Of a stretch of DNA of 64,000 nucleotides, positions 16,259 to 25,967 are shown one piece after another. How positions within the stretch are numbered: the stretch's first letter is position 1; every line of letters starts with the position of its first letter. The notes under the pieces were generated by a model that saw nothing but the letters and a program-made list of their open reading frames with translations, searched no databases and was not told the origin of the DNA. The position numbers and the translations under genes are program-made. The stretch spans positions 310,001-374,000 of the forward strand of contig NC_020504.1 in the NCBI RefSeq assembly GCF_000349325.1, written 5' to 3'. The stretch comes from Streptomyces davaonensis JCM 4913 (GTDB lineage: Bacteria; Actinomycetota; Actinomycetes; Streptomycetales; Streptomycetaceae).

Positions 16259-19159
16259 TCACCCCGTCAGCATCGTCTTCGCCGAGAACGCCACCTGGAA
16301 CGGTCGCTGAAACAGGATCCGCGCGAAGTCGGCGGCGTCGAGCCCCTCCCACCGGGGAGGGTCGAGCGGAGCGGCGATCGTCGGCGGCAGGCCGCCGACG
16401 ACGCGCGGGACGACGAAGCCGTTCACCTGCGGCACCTCGTCCCACGTCAGGTCGGGCCAGGAGACGAACGGCGGCGAGGCGTCGGTCCGCTTGTCGAAGC
16501 CGAACTGGGCCGCGCGCATGGGTTCGCGCACCACGAACATCCAGTGTTCGGCGGCGGCCTGGGCCACGGTCAGGCCCTCGAAGCCGTAGAGATTGGTCCG
16601 CTCGTCCACGGGCAGGACGAACCTCGGCTCCTGCCATGTGACCCCGGCGCCCTCCACCGTCCGGTTGACGGATTTCGCGGCGAGCACGATGGTGCCCGGA
16701 TAGCGGCGCAGCACCTCAGCGCGGATCAGGAGGACCAGGAGCTTGGAGTCGGCGCTCGGGTCGTGGTCGCCGAGCTTGTCGTCGGGCCGCCATCGGGCGA
16801 TCTCGCCGTAGCCGGGGGCCGCGCCTCCGGGGGGCCAGAACCGCGAGAACGGAGTGCCCGCCTCGTCCGTCGGGTACTCCCGCCAGCGCAGCTCCCGGTT
16901 GAACTCCTGGTTGAGTCCGACGAGGAGGGCCTCCACGAAGGCCGGATTGGGTTCGAGCAGGGCCGAGCGGTCGTCCGGGAAGTTCGTGATCCCCGGGACA
17001 GCCCATTCCGGCCAGCGGGCGAGGAGTTCGGCGGCGATGGGGAAGCCGAACTCCGGGTGCCGCATGAGGGGGCGCAGCGGACGCGGGTCGTCGGCGGTGC
17101 GGCCGGACATCACCGCCCCGCCGAGGAGCGTCGTCATGTGGTCCATGGTCCGTGGCATGGGGCGGACCCGACTGCGGATGCGGCCCACGAACTCGCCGCC
17201 GGTCATGCCGAGGCCGGTGTCGGCGAGGAGGGCCGAGGACTCGTCCGCGCCGATCAATCGGCGGGCTCCCCGTACGAGCACGGTCCGGTGCGTCTCGCGC
17301 GGGCTGCGGTCGACCGCGGCGTGGGTCGCCTGATCGAAGATGGCCTTGAGTCTGTCCCGGGGGTTTCCGAACTCCGGGAACATCGCCAGCGGGCCCTCGC
17401 CCGGTTCGATGAAGTCGACGCACACCATCCACATCGTGAAGATGAGGTGGCCGAGCGTCCTGGTCGAGAACGCGGCCGCCGGGTCTCCGAAGACGGTCTG
17501 CCGCGTCAGCGGCCCCTGCACCGTCCCGGTGGCCGCGGGGAGTGCCTCCGGCCTCACTCCGGCGAGCCAGGTGACCGGCAGGCTGGTCTTGGGGGCGTCC
17601 ATCGCCTCGCTGAGGAAGGCCGAGGTCGGCATCGCGCCGCCGGCGTCCAGTTCGGCAGTCGTCCGCCCGGTGCGGCGGCGGAGGGCGCCGCCGGGCCGGG
17701 TGAGCCGGACGAACGCCGTGGACGCCGCGCCCCGCGGAACGGCGGAGGGGGCGAGGACGGCCTGCACCGGGACGGTTCCGTCCGGCTGCTCCATGCCGTC
17801 GCGGTACAGCGTGGCGAGCTCCGTCAGGGCGGCCGTCTTCATCGTGCCGAGGTGCTTGGCCTGCGCGGCCTCGGCGGCCGCCGCCGCGAGCTCTCCGGCC
17901 GCGAGGGCCTGGTTCGCCTCGTCGGCCTGCCCGATCTGCTCCCAGGCCCGCGCCATCAGGAACTCCTGTTCCAGTTGGACGTACCGGGCTCCGATCGCCG
18001 CGGCGATCCGGTATTTCACCTGGGTGTTCAGCTGTCTCATCCAGCCGCCGGGCGGCACCGTCTGCACGCCGCTGTGGTGGCTGCCGTAGAGGGGCGCCGC
18101 CACCGCCTTCTCGTCCCGGTCGGGCGGGGAGCCGACGTGGTCGGGCAGCCTCCGTGAAGCGGGGGCGTCGAGGTGGTCAGTGACGAGTTCGCGGAACTTG
18201 TCCATGCTGGGCCGATGGGTCCACTCCTCGTCCGCGGTGTCGGTGCCGGGGAGGGTGAGGGCCCCGTGGACGGGGACGGTGACCTCGTCGGGGGCGATGC
18301 CCTTGAGGAGGTCCTCGTGCGGCCACGGGTGGCGCACGTCGACGGTGCGGGAGCCGAAGCCGAGTCCCTTCAGCCTGTCCGTGCGCACGGGCTTGATCCG
18401 GCGGGCGAGGTCCTCAAAGGAGGAGCCCTCCTTGCCGGTGCGGAACCGCCAGGCGTGGTAGACGGGCAGCGTGATCTGGCTCTGGCCGGGTGTCCAGGCC
18501 GCCGCGGCGCCGTCCGGGGGCGGAGGTTCGCCGAGTCCGGCGGCGCGGCCGGCCTTCGTGGTGGGGACCACGCAGGCCAGCCAGTCACGTTCCGGGTCCA
18601 GTCTGCGTGGACAGACGAGTCGGGCGACCACGTCGTCCACACCGCTGCGTACGTCGCGGGCGACGGCGTCCTGCGGTGCCTCGCCGTCCTCTACCCGGGC
18701 CTCCACGTGCGCCCATGCCCACGACTCGGCCAGGTCGGGCAGGGCGCTGCCCGGCGCCGTGACGACGTGCGTGAGGGTCCCGGGTGCCAGGTCGCCCTCG
18801 TCGTCGCGGAGCACGAGCAGCGTCAGCCAGGGCAGCCGGCTCGCCGCAGGGAGGCTGAGCAGCCAGGGGAGGCTCGCGTCCGAGAACTCGATGTGGGCGA
18901 AGTACTCGGGCACCGCGTCCGTCGCACCGTCGGGCGGCTCGCTGCGCACGACGACCGACCGGTCGAAGCCAAGGGCGTCGCCGGGGCCGAGGAGCTGGAG
19001 GCTGGGGCCCGGGGGGTCGGGGAACGTCTCGGCGGGGCCGCCGTCGACCGTTCTGGTGATCTTGGCGGCGGGGGTGAAGAGCGGCCGTGCGTCCTTCACC
19101 GAGGCTGCGTCGGCGGCGGCGCCGAGCGTGACGGATGCGAGGAACCAGCGTCGGCTCAT
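16259..19159 (-). CDS. 966-residue uncharacterised protein, second gene of the DUF6603 operon
   Basis: The ATG at 19159 overlaps the stop of the DUF6603 gene (ATGA), so translation is coupled. The N-terminus is SRRWFLASVTLGAAADAASV, which resembles a twin-arginine motif before a weakly hydrophobic stretch; this may be coincidental because the segment runs into charged sequence without a clear cleavage site. Motifs such as YFAHIEFSDASLPWLL and RLPWLTLLVLRDDEGD recur in large hypothetical proteins that accompany DUF6603 and VYPDDIHID genes. A helical middle (residues 370-460, EQEFLMARAWEQIGQADEAN) precedes a C-terminal alpha/beta region with GMTGGEFVGRIRSRVRPMPR. No known catalytic motif is seen. 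Confidence 0.8.
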   Translation of the reverse strand: MSRRWFLASVTLGAAADAASVKDARPLFTPAAKITRTVDGGPAETFPDPPGPSLQLLGPGDALGFDRSVVVRSEPPDGATDAVPEYFAHIEFSDASLPWLLSLPAASRLPWLTLLVLRDDEGDLAPGTLTHVVTAPGSALPDLAESWAWAHVEARVEDGEAPQDAVARDVRSGVDDVVARLVCPRRLDPERDWLACVVPTTKAGRAAGLGEPPPPDGAAAAWTPGQSQITLPVYHAWRFRTGKEGSSFEDLARRIKPVRTDRLKGLGFGSRTVDVRHPWPHEDLLKGIAPDEVTVPVHGALTLPGTDTADEEWTHRPSMDKFRELVTDHLDAPASRRLPDHVGSPPDRDEKAVAAPLYGSHHSGVQTVPPGGWMRQLNTQVKYRIAAAIGARYVQLEQEFLMARAWEQIGQADEANQALAAGELAAAAAEAAQAKHLGTMKTAALTELATLYRDGMEQPDGTVPVQAVLAPSAVPRGAASTAFVRLTRPGGALRRRTGRTTAELDAGGAMPTSAFLSEAMDAPKTSLPVTWLAGVRPEALPAATGTVQGPLTRQTVFGDPAAAFSTRTLGHLIFTMWMVCVDFIEPGEGPLAMFPEFGNPRDRLKAIFDQATHAAVDRSPRETHRTVLVRGARRLIGADESSALLADTGLGMTGGEFVGRIRSRVRPMPRTMDHMTTLLGGAVMSGRTADDPRPLRPLMRHPEFGFPIAAELLARWPEWAVPGITNFPDDRSALLEPNPAFVEALLVGLNQEFNRELRWREYPTDEAGTPFSRFWPPGGAAPGYGEIARWRPDDKLGDHDPSADSKLLVLLIRAEVLRRYPGTIVLAAKSVNRTVEGAGVTWQEPRFVLPVDERTNLYGFEGLTVAQAAAEHWMFVVREPMRAAQFGFDKRTDASPPFVSWPDLTWDEVPQVNGFVVPRVVGGLPPTIAAPLDPPRWEGLDAADFARILFQRPFQVAFSAKTMLTG

Positions 19160-21936
19160 GTGTGGATCTCCACTCGTGTCGTCCCGATCGGCCGCTGGGC
19201 CGCCCGCCAGCGGTCGGCCCGCTCGGCGGCGCCCACCGGTCGGGCGAAGCTCTCGAGGGTGAACAGGCCCGTGCCGGGCAGGGGCTTGCCGTTGGCCGGG
19301 ACCGCGAAGCCGGTGAACCATGCGGATTCGACCTCGTATCCGGTCTCGTAGCTGTCGTCGACGAGGTGCCGTTCACCGGGCCGGACGTCGCTGCCGGCCA
19401 GTCGTACGCCGCTCGGCAGGTCCATGAAGGCGTCGCTCGTGAGCTGCTGCTCGTCGGTCAGCGCGAAGTACTCACCGGGTACGAACCGTTCGGTGGCCGG
19501 TCCGAACGTGGGAAGCGGTGTCCCGGAGGTCCGCTCCACCGGTTCGAGCCGCCACGACTGCGCGGGGACGCCGAGCCGGTGGAAGCGCTGGACGAGGGTC
19601 TCCAGCGGGACGATCCGCTGGCTGAGCCGGAAGGTCGCGTCGGGCATGGCCACATCGCCCTTGGCCAGCGCGGCGTTCGCCGCTTCGGTGAAGCGGACGC
19701 CGGACCTCTGGGCGGCCGGGGGCTCGGCCGTCCACGCGTCGGGCCTGGCCAGCGCCTCCCGCAGGAGCGGAAGGATGTCCTCGGCCTTCTGCTCGATCGC
19801 CCGGGCGTCGCCCCACCGTTCGTCGAAGTCGAGCGAGACGTCCCAGAAGAGGACGGAGATGCTGCCCGTGCCGAAGGCGTGCCAGGGAGCGGGTCCCTCC
19901 AGGGTGAAGTCGAGCCCGACGCTGGCCAGCCGCTCTCCGAAGGCGAGCACGGCGACGCCGGCGAAGATGTGCACGGCAAAGGAGAGGGTGGGCTCCCACA
20001 CGAAGAGGGCGTCGAGACCGAGGTACCCCTCGACGCCGCATCCAGCGATCGTCGCGTCCAGGCTGAGCTGTGCGCCGAACTGCAGGGAGTTGGAGGTCAG
20101 CGCCAGGTATGCCTCGGCCCGCAGGCGGATGACGGGACCGCCGAGCTCCATGGCGAGCCGGCGCAGGGCGGGTACGCCCGGGGGGCGGACGAAGCGGGGA
20201 TGGAATCCGCCGGCGGAGAGGACGAACGCCGCGTCCCGGCCACCGCGGAAGAGGAGGTAGCACTCACCGCTGACCGGGGTGCCGACGATCGTGGAGCCGG
20301 TCAGCGTCGCGAGCAGTTCGACGGCCGGTACGGAGGGGTCGATCGTGCCGAAGACGTTGGCCTGGATCCGGACGAGCGGCAGGACGGGGTCCGGTACGGC
20401 GATGAGGATCCGGCCCAGGAGCAAGGTGCGCACCGGTGCCGGGAGGTCCATGACGAGGGCGGCCGAGAGGCTGACGATGCGTCCGCCCCAGGTGATGCGG
20501 AGCATGGGGCCGACGACGAACCTGTCGCGGGCGACGGGGAAGCAGGCTTCGAGGGAACCCGCGATCTCGTCGGCACGGGCGACGACGTTGCCGGGGAAGA
20601 GGATCCGGTCGGCGTTTCCCGCGAGGACGAGGTCCCGCAGCCGGTTCTCGTCCACGCGCCGGTTGAGGCCGACGAGGCCGCCGACCGCGTCCAGGGCGAA
20701 GCCGAAGCCCAGCTGGATGCCCGGGTAGCCGAACTCCGCCCCGAGCAGGACGAGGAACGACAGCTGCTGCCCGTCGACGGGGAGTTGCAGCAGACCGAAG
20801 GCCTGGACCCGGACGAAGCCGAGGTCGATGTCCAGGGCACCCGCGTAGGCGCCGCCACCGGGTCCGCCGCGCTCCTGGACGCTGCCCCCGCCGCCGACCG
20901 CGCCCAGTTCGAGCCCGATGCCCATGCCCGTGGGGAAGGCCGCATCAAGGCGGTCGGTGTCGATCCCGATGCGGTCGCCGAGCAGGCTGACCGGCACCTG
21001 TAGACCGAGGCCGTCGAGGGCCGCGGTGAGGGGCAGGACGGGTGGTTTCGCGAGGGCGGACAGGGTGGGCCTCAGCAGCAGTCCGTTCTCGTCGTGGTCG
21101 AGTTCCACGGCGAACCGGCGTGTGGTGACGCCGGGCAGGCTGATGTTCACCGGACGCTGCAGCCGTACACCGCCCTCCGCGAACCGGAGGCCGTCGGCGC
21201 GGCTGGCATGGATCCGGATGTCGGTCTTCTCGGTGGTGGCGCCTCCGCCGTCCCCCAGGAAGGTGGCGAGCGCGGACGGGAGCACCGCGACCTGGAAGTC
21301 CGTGACTCCCAGGGTGGCGACGAGGGGCCCGCCGGGTGTGACGGCCACACCCACCGCTATGCCGTCCGTCGAGACGTGCGGCCCGTCGGCGGGGCCGCCG
21401 GTCAGCGCTCCCTTTCGGGTGGCGGTGATCGTCGCGGTGCCCACGGGAGGGACGGGTGGGGAACCGGGTGAGTAGCTCGCGTTCCAGACCTGCTGGGACC
21501 GGACGTCGAGGGTCACCTGCCACTCCGAGCCCGCGTCGCCGAGCGTGTGGTTGAATGCGGCGCCCGGACTGACGACGACGTCGAGGGTCGGTCCCCGGCC
21601 GTCCGGGCCGGGGGTGATCGCGAGGACGGCGCGTGAGCCGGTCGTTCCGAGGACGAGGGCCAGGCCCCTGGCCGACCCGGGCGCCCGCTGCCACCCGTGG
21701 GCGTGGACGGTCGCGGCGGCCGAGGTGACGTCGCCGAGCATGTCGCGGAGCAGCCCCAGGAGTGCGTGGCCGTCGGGGAGGTCCGTGAGGGGTTCCAGCA
21801 GCCTGCCCTGGAGGGCTTCGCCTTCCCCGTCGAGGCGCTGGAGGCCGGCCAGCGGGTTCGCCAGGGAGTCGACGGCGTCGTCGGCGAGGCGCCACAGCTG
21901 CGGGGCCGCCTTCTCCAGAAGTGTCTTCGGGTCCAT
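19156..21936 (-). CDS. DUF6603-domain protein
   Basis: 926 residues from ATG 21936, with AAGGAGG 11 nt upstream. Residues about 290-560 show the DUF6603 signature: [58 protein letters not shown], then FGFALDAVGGLVGLNRRVDE and ILFPGNVVARADEI. The sequence alternates short hydrophobic strands throughout, suggesting a long beta-solenoid or beta-barrel-like structure. The N-terminal 130 residues are helical; the C-terminal 150 include a proline-rich region. No signal peptide is visible. It is the first gene of a minus-strand operon facing the giant-protein operon across the 66-bp palindrome. DUF6603 proteins are widespread in actinomycetes and myxobacteria but, to my knowledge, uncharacterised. 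Confidence 0.85.
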   Translation of the reverse strand: MDPKTLLEKAAPQLWRLADDAVDSLANPLAGLQRLDGEGEALQGRLLEPLTDLPDGHALLGLLRDMLGDVTSAAATVHAHGWQRAPGSARGLALVLGTTGSRAVLAITPGPDGRGPTLDVVVSPGAAFNHTLGDAGSEWQVTLDVRSQQVWNASYSPGSPPVPPVGTATITATRKGALTGGPADGPHVSTDGIAVGVAVTPGGPLVATLGVTDFQVAVLPSALATFLGDGGGATTEKTDIRIHASRADGLRFAEGGVRLQRPVNISLPGVTTRRFAVELDHDENGLLLRPTLSALAKPPVLPLTAALDGLGLQVPVSLLGDRIGIDTDRLDAAFPTGMGIGLELGAVGGGGSVQERGGPGGGAYAGALDIDLGFVRVQAFGLLQLPVDGQQLSFLVLLGAEFGYPGIQLGFGFALDAVGGLVGLNRRVDENRLRDLVLAGNADRILFPGNVVARADEIAGSLEACFPVARDRFVVGPMLRITWGGRIVSLSAALVMDLPAPVRTLLLGRILIAVPDPVLPLVRIQANVFGTIDPSVPAVELLATLTGSTIVGTPVSGECYLLFRGGRDAAFVLSAGGFHPRFVRPPGVPALRRLAMELGGPVIRLRAEAYLALTSNSLQFGAQLSLDATIAGCGVEGYLGLDALFVWEPTLSFAVHIFAGVAVLAFGERLASVGLDFTLEGPAPWHAFGTGSISVLFWDVSLDFDERWGDARAIEQKAEDILPLLREALARPDAWTAEPPAAQRSGVRFTEAANAALAKGDVAMPDATFRLSQRIVPLETLVQRFHRLGVPAQSWRLEPVERTSGTPLPTFGPATERFVPGEYFALTDEQQLTSDAFMDLPSGVRLAGSDVRPGERHLVDDSYETGYEVESAWFTGFAVPANGKPLPGTGLFTLESFARPVGAAERADRWRAAQRPIGTTRVEIHT

Positions 21937-22168
21937 CGGTACGGACGCCTCCTTGCGGTCGGAGGCCGACGATGGCCACGACCGTCGGTGATCGCGAGGC
22001 TTCCCCAGGTGATGGCGACCTGTGAGACACGGCAGGGAGATCATCCGGCCCGGCGCGACGGGGAACCCCGCTCCTTCAACCGTAGGCCCCGGTCCGGGAG
22101 ATGGCGACTCCTGGCGGAGCGGCCCGGAGGTCCGGTGCGCGGGCCGCGTCAGACGTCGTCCTTTGCTC

Positions 22169-22387
22169 TCGCCCGCGTTGCCCGGCCGGGCTCACGACCT
22201 GACCGCTGCCCGCACCCACCGGATCATCCGCATCTGCGAGCGCCAGGGCGTCCCCATCCTGGCCGACCTCGCCTACCAGGGCGGCGGCCCCTGGGTGAGT
22301 ACCGGCTTCAAACGCAGGCCCCTGAAAGAACTCAGCCTCACCGAGAATACCGTCAACCGGGCCCTGGCCGCGGCGCGTTCCCAGGTC
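22169..22387 (+). pseudogene. IS5-family (DDE_Tnp_4) transposase fragment
   Basis: About 73 codons read RAHDLTAARTHRIIRICERQ, VPILADLAYQGGG and NRALAAARSQV. This matches the central DDE block (HDLTAAR...LADKGYQG...KRLSxxxxxxNRxxxxxR) of IS112/IS5-like transposases. No start, no catalytic C-terminal Glu region and no ends are present. The area 21940-22170 in front of it holds only the DUF6603 leader. Confidence 0.6.
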
Positions 22388-22438
22388 AGGCTGCCCCGGC
22401 TTCTACCGGGCCGCTGCGACGGCCCGGCAGCGAAGGTC

Positions 22439-22651
22439 TTTCACCCCCACTCGATGGTGTGGCGCCTCGTGGCGCACTTTGCGGTTGTAGAACCGGCGGG
22501 ACTCGTCGCACCGTCGGAAGCTGAACAGCACGGAGGTGCAGAAGACGCGCTGGAGGCGTCGGCCGTAGCGCGTGGGGCGGTGCAGATTGCCACTGATCTT
22601 CCCGAAGTTGCGGGGCATCGGGGAAACGTCAGCAAAGGCGGCCAGCGCGAG
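22439..22651 (-). pseudogene. IS110-family transposase C-terminal fragment
   Basis: The minus strand reads LAAFADVSPMPRNFGKISGN, then HRPTRYGRRLQRVFCTSVLF and DESRRFYNRK, the conserved Transposase_20 segment of IS110 elements. Both ends are lost. A second, better preserved IS110 scrap lies at 28146-28318. From 22650 to 23011 I see no gene. Confidence 0.6.
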
Positions 22652-23011
22652 CGCGGAGAGCGTGGACGAGCTCCTCGAAATCGCCCGGACCACCTGACGA
22701 CAGCTCAGACAGGCCCCCAGTCCCGGCGATCCCCCACCCCGGGGGCATGAGCGTCTGGTACGTGCGCCGGTTCCCAAGGAGGTCCCAGAGGTTGCACTCC
22801 TGGAGTTTTCCAGCTGCGGAAGGCCCGCGCTGGCGCTAACCTGCGACTCAACGTAGCGACGTGTCCGTGACGTTGCTACCAATCGCGCTTCTTTTCATCC
22901 TTTGGAGTCGCGCCCCCAGCGTGGTTTCTTATCGGCACCGGCCGGACGCGCCAGCGGCGGTACGCACCGGCTTCTTGGCATGGGCTTCGGAACTCGACTG
23001 TGGGGGCGATC

Positions 23012-24082
23012 ATGAGCTGGTCCTTCATCGTTCAGATCACCGATTGCGCTAGCGGCCGGCCCGTCGACGGTGCGACCGTCCACGTCAAGGGCTACTACGA
23101 ATATGAAGACCAGGTCCCGGCCGAGAGCTGGACCGCTATAGCGGACGGCCAGGGGCGGTTGGCCATCGAGGCCATGGACAGCGTGATCGTGGTCGACGCG
23201 CTCGTCGGCAAGCCGGGATACGTGGCCGGGCTACTCCGCTTCGAGCCGGACGCGGCGGGCACCATCGTCCAAGGCTGCCTTCAACCTGCGGCCGCATCGA
23301 GTGGCACCAGGCGGCCCGAGGCGCTGCGTGTGACCGGCTGGGGCGAGGCCCATGTCGACATCGAGTGGTGGAACCCCGAGCCATATCAGGACATCCTGGT
23401 CGGCTGGTCGGACGCGACAGTGTCGCCGGGCGTCCATAACCAGCAGGAACTGCCGGGCAGCGCGACCGCTGCGAGGCTGAGCATCCCGCTCGCCCAGGAG
23501 CACGCCTACGACCTCAAGGTGGAGGGCTACGGCTCGGCGCACGGCTGGTCGGGGTGGACCCAGATCGTCTGGACTCGCCCCGCCGACGGACCGATCCCGG
23601 TCGACGCAGAATCCCAGCCGCTGTGGCGCTGGTGCGAGAAGTGCAAGGGCCTCATCTACGCGGACGCAGCTGCGACCAGCATGTCTGTCGGAGTCGTCAC
23701 CGGCTTCAACCGCGACTGCAATGCAGGCGGCGTCCACCGCGTCACGCACAGCGGCAAGTACGAGCCGTTCCACGGCCCGCAGGCGCCGAGCCTCGTGGGG
23801 CGGACCCAGGTGGGCTGGCGATGGTGCCGGGCATGCAGCGCCCTGTTCTACATTGGGTACGGCTCGGGCGCCTGCAATGACGGTGGTGGCCACGACGCGG
23901 TCGAAAGTGGGGACTACTACCTCTACTACGAGCGCAACCCCCCTGGGACGCAGGCGAACTGGCGTTGGTGCAACCGATGCCAGTCGCTCGCGTTTGACGA
24001 CGGCGTGCCGGGCGTCTGCTTCGACCGCGGAGCGCACGACTACGGCGGCTCCGGGAACTACGCCGTGGTGCACTTGCCTTAG
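23012..24082 (+). CDS. Protein with three WRWCxxC repeats and an N-terminal beta-sandwich domain
   Basis: 356 residues from ATG 23012 (GGGGGCG upstream). Residues 1-80 begin SWSFIVQITDCASGRPVDGA and look like a carboxypeptidase-regulatory-like domain. Residues 90-180 are FnIII-like (ALRVTGWGEAHVDIEWW). Residues 195-356 carry three repeats with a common pattern: WRWCEKCKGLIY, WRWCRACSALFY and WRWCNRCQSLAF, each followed by a Gly-Cys, GG-H and SG-Y segment. The paired CxxC plus downstream Cys/His in each unit suggests a small metal-binding or disulfide module found in many uncharacterised actinobacterial proteins. There is no signal peptide. It flanks the DUF6603 operon and may belong to the same system. 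Confidence 0.75.
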   Translation: MSWSFIVQITDCASGRPVDGATVHVKGYYEYEDQVPAESWTAIADGQGRLAIEAMDSVIVVDALVGKPGYVAGLLRFEPDAAGTIVQGCLQPAAASSGTRRPEALRVTGWGEAHVDIEWWNPEPYQDILVGWSDATVSPGVHNQQELPGSATAARLSIPLAQEHAYDLKVEGYGSAHGWSGWTQIVWTRPADGPIPVDAESQPLWRWCEKCKGLIYADAAATSMSVGVVTGFNRDCNAGGVHRVTHSGKYEPFHGPQAPSLVGRTQVGWRWCRACSALFYIGYGSGACNDGGGHDAVESGDYYLYYERNPPGTQANWRWCNRCQSLAFDDGVPGVCFDRGAHDYGGSGNYAVVHLP

Positions 24083-24242
24083 CTCGTTTTCTTTCTTCTG
24101 GCCTCGAACGGTGTCCCGAACGCGGTCACTGACCTGGCATTCGCCGGGCATGAGGGCAGCCCGCGTCTGATCCTGTGCTCTGTCACGAGGAGAACCAGTC
24201 GAAGGCCGTTGTCATGAGTGTGGTGTGCCCGGATGTCCGGCG

Positions 24243-24300
24243 GGACGTGGTGAGCCCTTCGTATGGTCGACCCGCCCAGGGGCGTCGGGTGTGGCTTTCA
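24243..24300 (+). repeat. Dispersed repeat, copy 1 (partner at 28070-28128)
   Basis: GGACGTGGTGAGCCCTTCGT and about 35 following bases recur at 28070 with few changes. At 28070 the repeat lies just before an IS110 transposase fragment, so both copies may be remnants of one IS110 end or non-coding region. Confidence 0.7.
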
Positions 24301-24770
24301 CGCTTCTGCCCGCGTGGCCCCTGATCGGGTGATGCGGCGATCCGCGCGGGCGCTCGGGAGAACGGACGAGGCTCCCCGGCGGTTGAGCAGGTTCTCACGC
24401 CACAACTCGCTCGCAAGGAAGCCTCGTTGGTCGCCTGTCCTGCCGCACTCGACCTGCCCCATGCCCTCGTTGAGCTCGTCACCATGCTCATCGTCGTGCA
24501 CGAGCCCGTATGCGACATCGGCGTGGCCGCCGGTCAGGTGTCGGGTGCGTGATGCTGCCGCGCATGCCTGCGGCGACGCGTGGTCAGCCTGTCGTACTCG
24601 AAGTCGAAGTGCACGCCCCCCGACATCCGCCAGTACGGCCGCTGGCGTTCACCGGCTCGAACGCGAGGCCGACGAACGGGTCCTGCGCCTCGACGCCCGA
24701 TTGGGCGGCACGAGGTGGGGCAGGCTGAGGGGCGTTCACGCACTCCCCTTCGGCGGCAGGAGACCGGCAG
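24301..24770. other. Gene-poor stretch
   Basis: No frame here has both a start and convincing coding character. A plus-strand run ending ALDLPHALVELVTMLIVVHE (around 24450-24505) could be a transposase scrap, and a short minus-strand run (YWRMSGGVHFDFEYDRL, around 24595-24640) looks protein-like, but I cannot place either. Confidence 0.4.
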
Positions 24771-25772
24771 TTGTTACGCGTTCACTTCACTGCGGAAGAC
24801 CTCGCCAGGACCCGGGTGGCCGCGACCATCGGCGTCGCGGCCGAGGTCTACTACAGCCTGGAGCTACTGAGAGGCAACCGGGTGCCTACGCACCTCCGCA
24901 CTTGGCGCTCGGCGGTCGCGGGCAGGGCGGGGGCCGACACACTCCCCTTGACATCCCTGGTCCCGACGCGCGGTCCCGGACTTGATCTGCTGGCCCTGAC
25001 GGGCGATGTGCCCTCTCTGGACCACGCCGTGGACAATCTGCTGCATGCCCCGGTGTCCCAACTACGCCGCGAGATCGAGTGTCTCAACTTCCGTCCCGGA
25101 CAACTGCCGTGGGCCAGACGGGTGGCGGAGGGCGACCGTGACGCGCTGCGGGAGCTGGCGAAGGCCCTGCGCGCCTGCCACCGACTGACCGTGGAGCCCT
25201 ACTGGGACAGAGGACGGTCCGAACTGGTCGCGCTGTCCACCCGTAGCGCGAACCTCATGCTGGAGGGAGGCGTCGATCTCCTGCTGCGCTCGATCTGTGC
25301 ACCACTGGTCCGCTGGCGTCCGCCGGCGCTCGAAGCCCCCTACCCGCGCCGAGTCGATGTGCACCTCCAGGGGCGGGGACTCATCATCACGCCCACGGTC
25401 TTCTCGAAGCACCCGGTGAGTTTCCTGTGGGACCCGCTCGACACCGCTCAGCCACCCCGCCTGACCATACCGGCCCTCCGCCGACCACTGACCGGCACCG
25501 GAGCGGCGGAGCCGGACGGCGCGACCGTCCGGAACCTGGAGTCCCTGCTCGGCCGCACCCGAGCCGCCGCCCTGCGAGTGACGACGGAAGGCTGCACGAC
25601 GAGCGAACTGGCCCGCCGCCTCAACGTCACGGCCGCCGCGGCCAGCCAGCACGCGACCGTGCTGCGCGACACGGGCCTCATCACCACCAGCCGCCGCGGC
25701 GGCTCCGTACTCCACCTCATCACCCCGCTCGGGCTGGCCCTGCTGTGGACCGGCGCACTGACGCAACCGTGA
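24771..25772 (+). CDS. ArsR-like winged-helix transcriptional regulator with DUF5937-type N-terminus
   Basis: 333 residues from TTG 24771, chosen for the AGGAGA site 8 nt upstream and the typical opening LRVHFTAEDLARTRVAATIG. This N-terminal region is characteristic of a Streptomyces ArsR-related family. Residues 255-325 form the winged helix: SLLGRTRAAALRVTTEGCTT, SELARRLNVTAAAASQHATV, LRDTGLITTSRRGGSVLH. No CxCxxC metal site is present, so metal sensing is unlikely; ligand and targets are unknown. It is a single gene with no partner in the same direction until 25968. Confidence 0.8.
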   Translation: MLRVHFTAEDLARTRVAATIGVAAEVYYSLELLRGNRVPTHLRTWRSAVAGRAGADTLPLTSLVPTRGPGLDLLALTGDVPSLDHAVDNLLHAPVSQLRREIECLNFRPGQLPWARRVAEGDRDALRELAKALRACHRLTVEPYWDRGRSELVALSTRSANLMLEGGVDLLLRSICAPLVRWRPPALEAPYPRRVDVHLQGRGLIITPTVFSKHPVSFLWDPLDTAQPPRLTIPALRRPLTGTGAAEPDGATVRNLESLLGRTRAAALRVTTEGCTTSELARRLNVTAAAASQHATVLRDTGLITTSRRGGSVLHLITPLGLALLWTGALTQP

Positions 25773-25967
25773 CGGCGTGAGGACGCCGCGAATGAACGGC
25801 GCCACCCCTGTCACACACCACCGAACAAGCGCACCGAGGTGTGTGAGGTACTGCCGCACCCACCCCCCAGCAGCCCCTTTAAGCTGTGGCTTAAAGGATG
25901 GGCAACGGATGGTCGACCTGCCCAGGATGTGAGGCGACAACCGACTCGTCCCGTTCTGGAGGACCAC

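Noticed and set aside
14696..18157. A 1153-codon plus-strand frame crossing the 66-bp palindrome
   Set aside because: It reads through the end of one gene and the opposite strand of another, and runs through a terminator; composition is non-protein-like.
19135..21003. A 622-codon plus-strand frame
   Set aside because: Complementary shadow of the DUF6603 gene.
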